28,903 nucleotides of DNA from Jatrophihabitans_A sp035248685 (GTDB lineage Bacteria > Actinomycetota > Actinomycetes > Mycobacteriales > Jatrophihabitantaceae): assembly GCA_035248685.1 (NCBI GenBank), contig DATFHF010000071.1, positions 1 through 28,903 of the forward strand. Direction: 5' to 3'. Positions 22,933-28,903 of this stretch are shown one piece after another; position 1 is the stretch's first letter; each line of letters starts with the position of its first letter. Made by a program: the position numbers and the translations under genes. The notes below the pieces were generated by a model. It ran no database searches and was not told where the DNA came from. It worked only from the letters and a program-made list of their open reading frames with translations.

Positions 22933-23723
22933 CGGAACCACCGGGCGGCGGCCGGCAGTGCCACCGCGGCCCACGCCAGCAGGGTCAGCGTCGGCCGCAG
23001 CGGCAGCCCGCCACCGGCTTGCAGCACCTGGTGCAGGCCATCGGATAGCGCGGCCGACGGCAGGTAGCGCAGCACCCGGGCCACCCCGGCCGGGTAGCGA
23101 GACAGCGGAATCGCGATGCCGCCGGCGAACAGCAGCACCAGCCAGATCAGGTTGGCCGCGGCCAGGGTGACCTCGGCTCGAACCGTCCCGGCCAGCAGCA
23201 GGCCCAGGCAGGCGAAGGTGACGGTGCCGAGCACGATCAGCAGCACCGCCCACAACCCGGTCCCCACCGGCCGCCAGCCCAGCAGCAGGCCGAAGGCGCA
23301 GATCAGGACGGCCTGAAGGACCTGAAGGATCAGTACCGCGCAGGTCTTGCCGAGCAGCAGCACCGGCCGGGGCAACGCGGTTGCACCCAGCCGCTTGAGC
23401 ACCGCGTACTTGCGCTCGAAGCCGGTGCCGATGGCCAGGCCGGTGAACGACGCGCTCATCACCGCTAACGCCAGCACCGAGGGCACCACGAAATCGATCC
23501 GACGCGGGGTGTCCAGCGAGTACAGCAGCGGCAGGTTGAAGAAGAACTCCAGCAGCAGCGGGATGACCAGGGTCAGCCCGACCTGCTCGCCATTGCGCAG
23601 CAGCAGCCGGACCTCCATCCGGGTCTGCGCGGCCAGCATCTGCCGAGCCGGTGCGGCGGCCGGCGCCGGCGTGAAGCTGGTCACCGCGCTCTGGTGCAGC
23701 TGGCTCTTCGCGCGAGCGCTCAT
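22923..23723 (-). CDS. ABC-2 type transporter permease
   Basis: The 266-residue protein has a cytosolic N-terminal segment and about six hydrophobic helices in the second two thirds, the pattern of ABC-2 exporter membrane subunits. The loop AIGTGFERKYAVLKRLGATALPR is typical of the family. It pairs with the ATPase encoded just upstream. In Mycobacterium tuberculosis the corresponding genes (Rv1457c-Rv1458c) occupy the same place beside ctaA and suf, and their substrate is not settled. ATG 23723 is chosen. A GTG at 23747 has a better-spaced GAGG but lies inside a repetitive GAGCGAG stretch. The ATG sits in the loop of an 8-base hairpin. Confidence 0.88.
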   Translation of the reverse strand: MSARAKSQLHQSAVTSFTPAPAAAPARQMLAAQTRMEVRLLLRNGEQVGLTLVIPLLLEFFFNLPLLYSLDTPRRIDFVVPSVLALAVMSASFTGLAIGTGFERKYAVLKRLGATALPRPVLLLGKTCAVLILQVLQAVLICAFGLLLGWRPVGTGLWAVLLIVLGTVTFACLGLLLAGTVRAEVTLAAANLIWLVLLFAGGIAIPLSRYPAGVARVLRYLPSAALSDGLHQVLQAGGGLPLRPTLTLLAWAAVALPAAARWFRWE

Positions 23724-23735
23724 CGCTGCGCTCGC
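23712..23735 (-). repeat. Hairpin and GAGCGAG-rich repeat over the ABC permease start
   Basis: GCGAGCGC and GCGCTCGC form a perfect 8-base stem with an 8-base loop. On the minus strand the loop holds the assigned ATG. The surrounding bases 23703-23772 are built from imperfect GAGCGAG units. This resembles the short GAGCGA-type intergenic repeats known in high-GC actinobacteria. It may be a dispersed repeat, a translation-control hairpin, or both. Confidence 0.45.
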
Positions 23736-23769
23736 TCCGCGCCTCACTCGTACCTCGCTCGATGCTCGC

Positions 23770-24753
23770 TCACAGCCGCACCTCGGGTCGTCGGTCGTCG
23801 GCGGTGAGCGCCAGGAACACCTCTTCCAGGCTGCGCCGCTCCACGGTGAGGCCGTCGGCCAGCACCCCGCGCGCGGCGCACCAGGAAGTGACCGCGGCCA
23901 GCAGCTGCGGGGTGATCTCGGCGGTCACCAGGTATTGCCCGGCGGCGGGCTCGGCGACCTCCGCGCCGGTCGGCAGCGCGGCCCGCAGCTCGGCCACCGG
24001 CAGCCGCGGTTGCGCGCTGAACCGTACCCGGCCGGCGGCGCCGACCCGGGTCAGCTCGGCCGGGCTGCCCTCGGCCAGCACCCGGCCGGCGCTCAGCACC
24101 ACCACGTTGTCGGCCAGCTCCTCGGCCTCGTCCAGGTAGTGGGTGGTGAGCACCACGCTCACCCCGTCGGCCCGCAACCGCCGGATCAGCTCCCAGGTGC
24201 TTCGCCGGCCCTGCGGGTCCATGCCGGCGGTCGGCTCGTCCAGGAAGAGCAGCTCGGGACGTCCGACCAGCGCCATCGCCAGCGACAGCCGCTGTTGCTG
24301 GCCGCCGGACAGCCGCTTGACCGGCGTCCGTCCGGCATCGGCCAGGCCGACCAGCTCGAGCAGCTCGCCGGGCGGCAGCGGGTGGGCGGCGTAGCTGGCG
24401 AACAGCTCAAGCAGCTCCAGCGACCGGGCTCCGGTGTAGCCGCCGACCCCGTCCTGAAGCATCACGCCCACCCGGGGACGCAGCCGGCCGGCGTCGGCTC
24501 GAGGATCCAGCCCGAGCACCCGGACGATCCCGGCGTCGGAGGAGCGGAAGCCCTCACAAATCTCGATGGTGGTGGTCTTGCCTGCCCCGTTGGTGCCCAG
24601 CAGCGCCAGCAGTTGCCCGCGCTGCACGGTGAGCGAGATCCCGTCGACCGCGGTGCGCGAGCCGTAGCGTTTGACGAGGCCGTCGATTTCGACGGCAGCG
24701 GGTACGGGCACGTGCCGAGTGTAGGTAGCCATCTTCTGCGGCTGGTGGGTCAC
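23770..24753 (-). CDS. ABC transporter ATP-binding protein
   Basis: The 327-residue ATPase has all the nucleotide-binding motifs. Walker A is GTNGAGKT (53-60), the signature is LSGGQ (148-152), Walker B is LLFLDE (168-173), and the switch histidine follows in LTTHYLDEAEELAD. The C-terminal 90 residues form the DUF4162-like extension common in drug-exporter ATPases of the CcmA/DrrA type. With the permease it forms an ABC-2 exporter. The substrate cannot be read from sequence. The GTG start overlaps the acyltransferase stop by 4 bases (GTGA). An ATG at 24732 is an alternative. The permease follows closely, so the complex is made from one transcript. Confidence 0.94.
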   Translation of the reverse strand: MTHQPQKMATYTRHVPVPAAVEIDGLVKRYGSRTAVDGISLTVQRGQLLALLGTNGAGKTTTIEICEGFRSSDAGIVRVLGLDPRADAGRLRPRVGVMLQDGVGGYTGARSLELLELFASYAAHPLPPGELLELVGLADAGRTPVKRLSGGQQQRLSLAMALVGRPELLFLDEPTAGMDPQGRRSTWELIRRLRADGVSVVLTTHYLDEAEELADNVVVLSAGRVLAEGSPAELTRVGAAGRVRFSAQPRLPVAELRAALPTGAEVAEPAAGQYLVTAEITPQLLAAVTSWCAARGVLADGLTVERRSLEEVFLALTADDRRPEVRL

Positions 24754-25421
24754 TCACCGGCCTTGATCGAGCTGGCGTAGCTGTCCATGTAGTCCTGCCC
24801 GGACAGCTGCTGCACCGCGGCCCGGACCGTCTCGGTCACCTCACGCAGCACCCGGGACGACCGCTCGTCCTCCGGCCGGCCGGAGAAGTCCAGCGGCGGT
24901 CCGTAGTGCACCTGCACCGGCGCCCGGTGCCAGCGCTGCTGGCCGGCCGGCAGCACCAGATCGGTGCCGATCAGCCCGACCGGGACGACCGGCGCCCCGG
25001 ACCGCAGCGCCAGCCGGGCCACCCCGGTGCGGAACTTGTGCAACCGGCCGTCGGGGGACCGGGTGCCCTCCGGGTAGATGCCGAGGATCTTGCCGGCCGC
25101 CAGCAGCTCGGCGCCGATGTCGATGGTGGACGCGGCGGCCCGGGGGTTAGTGCGTTCCACCGGCACCAGCCCGAACTCGGTGAACAGCCAGGCTCGGGCC
25201 CGGCCGCGCAGCCCGCGGCCGGTGAAGTATTCGGCCTTGGCGAAGTAGACCACCTGGCGGCGGGCGGTGATCGGAGTGAACACCTCGTCGGCGGCGGACA
25301 GGTGGTTGGCGGCGATAATCGCCGGGCCGGTACGCGGCACGTGGTGCTGGCCGGTCGCCGTGGGCCGGAAGTAGGCGCGCAGCAACGGTGACACGGTCAG
25401 CTCGGCGGCGCGGTACAGCAC
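24750..25421 (-). CDS. PlsC-like lysophospholipid/1-acylglycerol-3-phosphate acyltransferase
   Basis: The protein of about 223 residues belongs to the PlsC/AGPAT family, which transfers fatty acyl groups to lysophosphatidic acid or similar acceptors at the membrane. The HX4D catalytic motif is NHLSAADE, and the acceptor-binding motif GIYPEGTRSPDGRL lies about 75 residues later. No transmembrane helix is evident, so it is probably peripheral. GTG 25421 is chosen because TAGGTT lies 7 bases upstream (leaderless) and GGTAGG sits 9 bases away as a possible ribosome site. A TTG at 25430 would lie inside the -10 box. It is the first gene of the acyltransferase-ABC-ctaA operon and is divergent from sufR. 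Confidence 0.88.
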   Translation of the reverse strand: MLYRAAELTVSPLLRAYFRPTATGQHHVPRTGPAIIAANHLSAADEVFTPITARRQVVYFAKAEYFTGRGLRGRARAWLFTEFGLVPVERTNPRAAASTIDIGAELLAAGKILGIYPEGTRSPDGRLHKFRTGVARLALRSGAPVVPVGLIGTDLVLPAGQQRWHRAPVQVHYGPPLDFSGRPEDERSSRVLREVTETVRAAVQQLSGQDYMDSYASSIKAGE

Positions 25422-25428
25422 GTGCTGC

Positions 25429-25434
25429 AACCTA
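25429..25434 (-). promoter_or_regulatory. Predicted -10 box of the acyltransferase-ABC-ctaA operon
   Basis: Minus-strand TAGGTT ends 7 bases before GTG 25421. It belongs to the same TAGGNT group as the boxes at ctaB and the ATP-grasp gene. Two tandem 9-base repeats lie one base upstream of it. Confidence 0.45.
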
Positions 25435-25435
25435 C

Positions 25436-25453
25436 CGCTTGACCCGCTTGACC
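25436..25453. repeat. Perfect tandem duplication of a 9-base unit
   Basis: CGCTTGACC occurs twice back to back (25436-25444 and 25445-25453) in the divergent acyltransferase/sufR spacer. On the minus strand the copies (GGTCAAGCG) end one base before the TAGGTT box, where an activator or repressor could bind. The TTGACC within each copy has no -10 partner on the plus strand. Confidence 0.45.
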
Positions 25454-25527
25454 GACCGGGGTGGACCGCCCGTCCGACACGACCTCGGGTACCGGCCCCC
25501 CGGGCTGGGAACGCTCATCGAAATACG

Positions 25528-25544
25528 TCATACTTGTCTTGTGA
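25528..25544 (+). promoter_or_regulatory. Candidate SufR operator overlapping the sufR start
   Basis: ATACT-N5-TGTGA at 25530-25544 matches 9 of the 10 fixed bases of the ACACT-N5-TGTGA motif reported for M. tuberculosis SufR (recalled from the literature). The same bases also form an imperfect dyad, TCATA-N7-TGTGA, at 25528-25544. The site covers the predicted -10 box and the GTG codon, so bound SufR would block its own operon. Confidence 0.6.
25529..25534 (+). promoter_or_regulatory. Predicted -10 box of the suf operon promoter
   Basis: CATACT (four of six consensus bases) ends 6 bases before the sufR GTG, which would give a leaderless mRNA. It lies inside the candidate SufR operator. Confidence 0.4.
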
Positions 25545-26290
25545 AATTCACCGGCACCGAGACGGCTCCGCTGGCAGTAGCCGACGGCCGTACCAGGGAC
25601 GCGGTGGTCCGACTGGTGCAGCAATCCGGTCCGCTGACCGCCGCGGCGCTGGCCGACCGGCTGGCGCTGTCACCGGCGGCGGTGCGCCGACACCTGGACG
25701 CACTGGTCGCCCACGGCATCCTGGCCGAGGTGGAACCGCGCGCTTCGGCACTGCGACCGCGCGGTCGGGGCCGGCCGGCCCGTACCTACGCGCTGACCGA
25801 TGCCGGCCGGGCCAGCTTCGGGCACGCCTACGACGACCTGGCTTCCACCGCACTGCGCTACCTGCGCGACTCCGGCGGCGACGCGGCAGTGGTGGCCTTC
25901 GCCGAACACCGCGCTAACACGCTGGCCGACCGGATCGCCGCCCGGCTGGCCGATGAGAATCCGACCGGCCAGAGCACGCCCGGCACCGCGCAGCAGGCAG
26001 GTTTGGTCGCCCAGGTGCTCACCGAGGAGGGCTACGCCGCCAGCGCGGCACCGGCCGGCCAAGGCACCCAGATTTGCCAGCATCACTGCCCGGTCGCGCA
26101 CGTGGCCGCCGAGTTCCCGGAACTCTGCGAAGCCGAGACCCGGGCGCTGGCCGCCGCGATGGGCACCTACGTCCAGCGGCTGGCCACCATCGCGCACGGT
26201 GATGGTGTCTGCACCACGCACGTCCCGCACGGCCGGATCGTTCCGGTGAACCACCCTCGAACAGTTCCAGCAGGAGAGGCAGCCAAGTGA
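25541..26290 (+). CDS. sufR: SufR, Fe-S-sensing repressor of the suf operon
   Basis: SufR is a DeoR/ArsR-like winged-helix regulator that binds DNA when carrying a 4Fe-4S cluster and represses Fe-S assembly genes. The winged helix occupies about residues 17-90 (LTAAALADRLALSPAAVRRHLDAL). Near the C-terminus lie Cys183, Cys196 and Cys224, in CX12C-X27-C spacing. This is the arrangement of the three cluster-ligand cysteines described for the mycobacterial protein. Cys179 is an extra nearby cysteine. GTG 25541 is chosen over an upstream extension because it fits the family N-terminus and lies 6 bases after the -10 box. The stop overlaps sufB by 4 bases (GTGA), so regulator and target are coupled. 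Confidence 0.93.
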   Translation: MKFTGTETAPLAVADGRTRDAVVRLVQQSGPLTAAALADRLALSPAAVRRHLDALVAHGILAEVEPRASALRPRGRGRPARTYALTDAGRASFGHAYDDLASTALRYLRDSGGDAAVVAFAEHRANTLADRIAARLADENPTGQSTPGTAQQAGLVAQVLTEEGYAASAAPAGQGTQICQHHCPVAHVAAEFPELCEAETRALAAAMGTYVQRLATIAHGDGVCTTHVPHGRIVPVNHPRTVPAGEAAK

Positions 26291-27717
26291 CCACCGCAGC
26301 AGAGCGCAGCAAGACCCAGGGTGAGCAGATCGAGGCGCTGTCCAGCTACCGGTTCGGTTGGGCCGATACCGACGTGGCCGGCGCGAGCGCTCGCCGCGGG
26401 CTGAACACCGAGGTGGTACGCAACATCTCGGCGTTGAAGAACGAGCCGGCCTGGATGACCGAACGCCGGCTGAAGGCGCTGGAGATCTTCTTCAAGAAGC
26501 CGATGCCGAACTGGGGTTCGGATCTGTCCGGCATCGACTTCGACAACATCAAGTACTTCGTTCGCTCCACCGAGAAGCAGGCGGCGACCTGGGACGACCT
26601 GCCCATCGACATCAAGAACACCTACGACAAGCTGGGCATCCCGGAGGCGGAGAAGCAGCGGCTGGTATCCGGGGTGGCCGCGCAGTACGAGTCCGAGGTG
26701 GTCTACCACAAGATTCGTGAGGATCTCGAAGGCCAGGGCGTGCTGTTCCTGGACACCGACACCGCGCTGCGCGAGCACGAGGAACTGTTCCGGGAGTACT
26801 TCGGCACGGTCATCCCATCCGGCGACAACAAGTTCGCCGCGCTCAACACCGCGGTCTGGTCGGGTGGTTCGTTCATCTACGTGCCCAAGGGCGTACGGGT
26901 CGACATCCCGCTGCAGGCGTACTTCCGGATCAACACCGAGAACATGGGCCAATTCGAGCGGACCTTGATCATCGTGGACGAAGACGCCTACGTGCACTAC
27001 GTCGAGGGCTGCACCGCACCGATCTACTCCTCGGACTCGCTGCACTCGGCGGTGGTGGAGATCATCGTGAAGAAGGGCGGCCGCTGCCGCTACACCACGA
27101 TCCAGAACTGGTCGAACAACGTGTACAACCTGGTGACCAAGCGGGCGGTCGCGCACCAGGCGGCCACCATGGAGTGGGTCGACGGCAACATCGGCTCCAA
27201 GGTCACCATGAAGTACCCGGCGGTCTGGATGACCGGCGAGCAGGCCAAGGGCGAGGTGCTTTCGATCGCCTTCGCCGGCCAAGGCCAGCACCAGGACGCC
27301 GGCGCCAAGATGGTGCACGCCGCACCGCACACGTCCTCGACGATCATCTCCAAGTCGGTGGCCCGCGGCGGTGGCCGGACGTCGTACCGGGGCCTGGTGC
27401 AGGTCGAGCCGGGCGCGCACCACAGCCGGTCCACGGTGAAATGCGACGCGCTGCTGGTGGACACGGTGAGCCGCTCGGACACCTACCCGTACGTCGACGT
27501 GCGGGAGGACGACGTGGCGATGGGGCACGAGGCCACCGTGTCCAAGGTCAGCGACGACCAGCTGTTCTACCTGATGAGCCGGGGGCTGTCCGAGGACGAG
27601 GCGATGGCAATGATCGTGCGCGGCTTCGTCGAGCCGATCGCCCGTGAGCTGCCGATGGAATACGCCCTCGAACTGAACCGGCTCATCGAACTGCAAATGG
27701 AAGGCGCGGTCGGTTAA
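26287..27717 (+). CDS. sufB: Fe-S cluster assembly protein SufB
   Basis: SufB is the scaffold subunit of the SufBCD complex, on which new Fe-S clusters are assembled in the cytoplasm. The 476-residue protein is the standard length and uninterrupted. The mycobacterial orthologue carries an intein, and none is present here. The N-terminal MPNWGSDLSGIDFDNI region leads into a long beta-helix domain. Conserved cysteines include Cys242 (VEGCTAP) and Cys386 (STVKCDALLVD), the latter probably matching the sulfur-accepting cysteine of E. coli SufB. The C-terminal SRGLSEDEAMAMIVRGFVEP motif is intact. GTG 26287 overlaps the sufR stop, and AGGAGA is about 8 bases upstream. Confidence 0.97.
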   Translation: MTTAAERSKTQGEQIEALSSYRFGWADTDVAGASARRGLNTEVVRNISALKNEPAWMTERRLKALEIFFKKPMPNWGSDLSGIDFDNIKYFVRSTEKQAATWDDLPIDIKNTYDKLGIPEAEKQRLVSGVAAQYESEVVYHKIREDLEGQGVLFLDTDTALREHEELFREYFGTVIPSGDNKFAALNTAVWSGGSFIYVPKGVRVDIPLQAYFRINTENMGQFERTLIIVDEDAYVHYVEGCTAPIYSSDSLHSAVVEIIVKKGGRCRYTTIQNWSNNVYNLVTKRAVAHQAATMEWVDGNIGSKVTMKYPAVWMTGEQAKGEVLSIAFAGQGQHQDAGAKMVHAAPHTSSTIISKSVARGGGRTSYRGLVQVEPGAHHSRSTVKCDALLVDTVSRSDTYPYVDVREDDVAMGHEATVSKVSDDQLFYLMSRGLSEDEAMAMIVRGFVEPIARELPMEYALELNRLIELQMEGAVG

Positions 27718-27720
27718 CAA

Positions 27721-28845
27721 GTGACTGCTCTGTTGAAACCAACCGGCTCACCGGCCGAACGGTTCACCTCGCGCGAGCCTGCCGATTTCGGCGTGCCGAC
27801 CGGGCGGGAGGAGGACTGGCGATTCAGCCCGGTGCGCAAGCTGCGGCCGCTGTTCCAGCCATTCGCCTCGCAGGACTCGTTCCGGTTCGAAACCGAGCTG
27901 CCGGCCGGCGTCACCGTCCGGCTGGTCGGCCGCGACCACCCGCTGTTCGGCGCGGCCGTGGTGCCGGCCGACCGGGTGAGCGCGCTGTCCGCCGCCGGCG
28001 TCGAGCACGTGGTGCTGGTGACCGTCCCGGCCGGCACCGAGCTGGCCGAGCCGATCACGCTGACCTCGATCGGCAAGCCGGGCCTGAACTACGGGCACTT
28101 CATCATCGACGCCCAGCCGAACTCGCGCGCCACCGTGGTGATGGACCACCTCGGCGAGGCCACCGTGGCGGCCAATGTCGAGACGGTGCTCGGTGACGGA
28201 GCATCGCTGAACCTGATCAGCGTGCAGGACTGGGACGCGGCCACCGTGCACGTGGCAGCGCACGGTGCCGTGCTCGGCCGGGACGCCAGCTACCAGCACA
28301 TCGCGGTCAACCTCGGCGGGGCGGTCGTCCGGCTGAACCCGACGGTGCGGTTTGCCGGCCCCGGCGGTTCGGCCCAGCTGTACGGGCTGTCCTTCTGCGG
28401 CGACGGCCAGCACCAGGAGTCGCGGCTGTACGTCGACCACGCGGTGCCGCACTGCACGTCCAATGTGGTCTACAAGTCGGTGCTGGACGGTGACACCGCT
28501 CGGACGGTGTGGATCGGCGACGTCCGGATTCGGCCGGCGGCGATCGGTACCCGCACCTACGAACTCAACCGCAACCTGCTGCTGTCCGACGGCGCCCGGG
28601 CGGACTCGGTGCCCAACCTGGAGATCGAGACCGGTGAGATCGAAGGCGCCGGGCATGCCAGTGCCACCGGCCGGTTCGATGACCTTCAGCTGTTCTACTT
28701 GCAGTCACGGGGGATAGAGGCCGACGAAGCCCGGCGGCTGGTGGTGCGCGGGTTCCTGGCCGACGTGGTGGATCACATCACCATCCAGCCGTTGCACGAT
28801 CGGTTGATGGCCAGCATCGACGCCCGGCTGGGTGCGCGCTCGTGA
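27721..28845 (+). CDS. sufD: Fe-S cluster assembly protein SufD
   Basis: SufD is the SufB paralogue that completes the SufBC2D complex and helps with iron entry. The 374-residue protein has the N-terminal GREEDWRFSPVRKLRPLF block and a central beta-helix. The family motifs QHQESRLYVDHAVPHCTSNVVYKSVL and YLQSRGIEADEARRLVVRGFL are present. The histidine-rich stretch likely contains the histidine that pairs with the SufB cysteine at the interface. It starts with GTG 3 bases after sufB, with no strong ribosome site, so translation is probably coupled. Its stop overlaps the next gene by 4 bases (GTGA). Confidence 0.96.
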   Translation: MTALLKPTGSPAERFTSREPADFGVPTGREEDWRFSPVRKLRPLFQPFASQDSFRFETELPAGVTVRLVGRDHPLFGAAVVPADRVSALSAAGVEHVVLVTVPAGTELAEPITLTSIGKPGLNYGHFIIDAQPNSRATVVMDHLGEATVAANVETVLGDGASLNLISVQDWDAATVHVAAHGAVLGRDASYQHIAVNLGGAVVRLNPTVRFAGPGGSAQLYGLSFCGDGQHQESRLYVDHAVPHCTSNVVYKSVLDGDTARTVWIGDVRIRPAAIGTRTYELNRNLLLSDGARADSVPNLEIETGEIEGAGHASATGRFDDLQLFYLQSRGIEADEARRLVVRGFLADVVDHITIQPLHDRLMASIDARLGARS

Positions 28846-28903
28846 GTACCCGGCTATGTGCACTGTCGGAGCTGGTCGCCGATGTTCCGCTGCGGGTGGA
28901 ACT
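28842..28903 (+). CDS. Probable Rieske 2Fe-2S ferredoxin of the suf operon (5' part only)
   Basis: The window ends 62 bases into a frame that starts with GTG overlapping the sufD stop (GTGA). The visible residues, MSTRLCALSELVADVPLRVE, resemble the N-terminus of the small Rieske-type non-heme iron dioxygenase ferredoxins. In many actinobacteria that gene sits between sufD and sufC. The CxH/CxxH cluster motifs would lie beyond the window, so the identity rests on gene order and a short N-terminal match. Confidence 0.65.
   Translation, partial: MSTRLCALSELVADVPLRVE

Noticed and set aside
25439..25453. TTGACC hexamers considered as -35 boxes for sufR on the plus strand
   Set aside because: No TANNNT box lies 16-19 bases downstream, and they are more than 70 bases before the sufR -10 box.
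25388..25540. Longer SufR starting upstream at 25388
   Set aside because: The added 51 residues are Arg/Gly/Pro-rich with no family match and overlap the divergent acyltransferase start. GTG 25541 fits the operator and -10 box.

Overview
The window is about 29 kb of high-GC DNA (roughly 68-70% G+C by eye). It carries core chromosomal genes of an actinobacterium. The markers are WhiA, RbpA, OpcA, a SigE-family sigma factor, a membrane Ser/Thr kinase and an actinobacterial suf operon headed by sufR. A glucose-6-phosphate isomerase gene inside the tkt-tal-zwf-opcA-pgl operon, and a PlsC-like acyltransferase beside the ABC/ctaA genes, point away from mycobacteria and towards streptomycete- or Frankiales-like lineages. 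The genus cannot be fixed from sequence alone. I see no mobile elements, rRNA, tRNA, CRISPR array or defence genes.

Layout. Bases 1-4136 (+): the end of an upstream gene, whiA, then the lower-glycolysis operon gap-pgk-tpiA. Bases 4137-5350 (+): secG, rbpA and a GNAT acetyltransferase. Bases 5359-13661 (-): a six-gene carbon operon, transcribed tkt-tal-pgi-zwf-opcA-pgl, with stop/start overlaps at tal/pgi and zwf/opcA. Bases 13769-15642 (-): a SigE-family sigma factor translationally coupled to a membrane-anchored, propeller-like protein. Bases 15781-16716 (+): ctaB (heme O synthase), convergent with an unknown exported protein on the minus strand (16713-18098). Bases 18188-21983 (+): an ATP-grasp ligase, a DUF445 membrane protein and a Ser/Thr kinase. 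Bases 21985-25421 (-): a tight operon of acyltransferase, ABC ATPase, ABC permease and ctaA (heme A synthase). Bases 25541-28903 (+): sufR-sufB-sufD and the first 62 bases of a probable Rieske ferredoxin gene. There is no gene-free stretch longer than 300 bases.

How the genes fit together. The first half supplies glycolysis and both branches of the pentose phosphate pathway, including OpcA, the G6PDH partner. ctaB and ctaA are the two consecutive steps from heme B to heme A for cytochrome oxidase. The suf operon builds Fe-S clusters under an Fe-S-sensing repressor. The gene order strongly resembles the whiA-to-suf region known from other actinobacteria.

Most of the new information is in the short intergenic regions. 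These include a nested dyad centred on the predicted tkt transcription start and a near-exact match to the reported SufR operator lying across the sufR start codon. They also include several TAGGNT -10 boxes placed 6-7 bases before GTG codons (probable leaderless mRNAs), and direct repeats just upstream of two of those boxes. No wholly new multi-gene system is evident.
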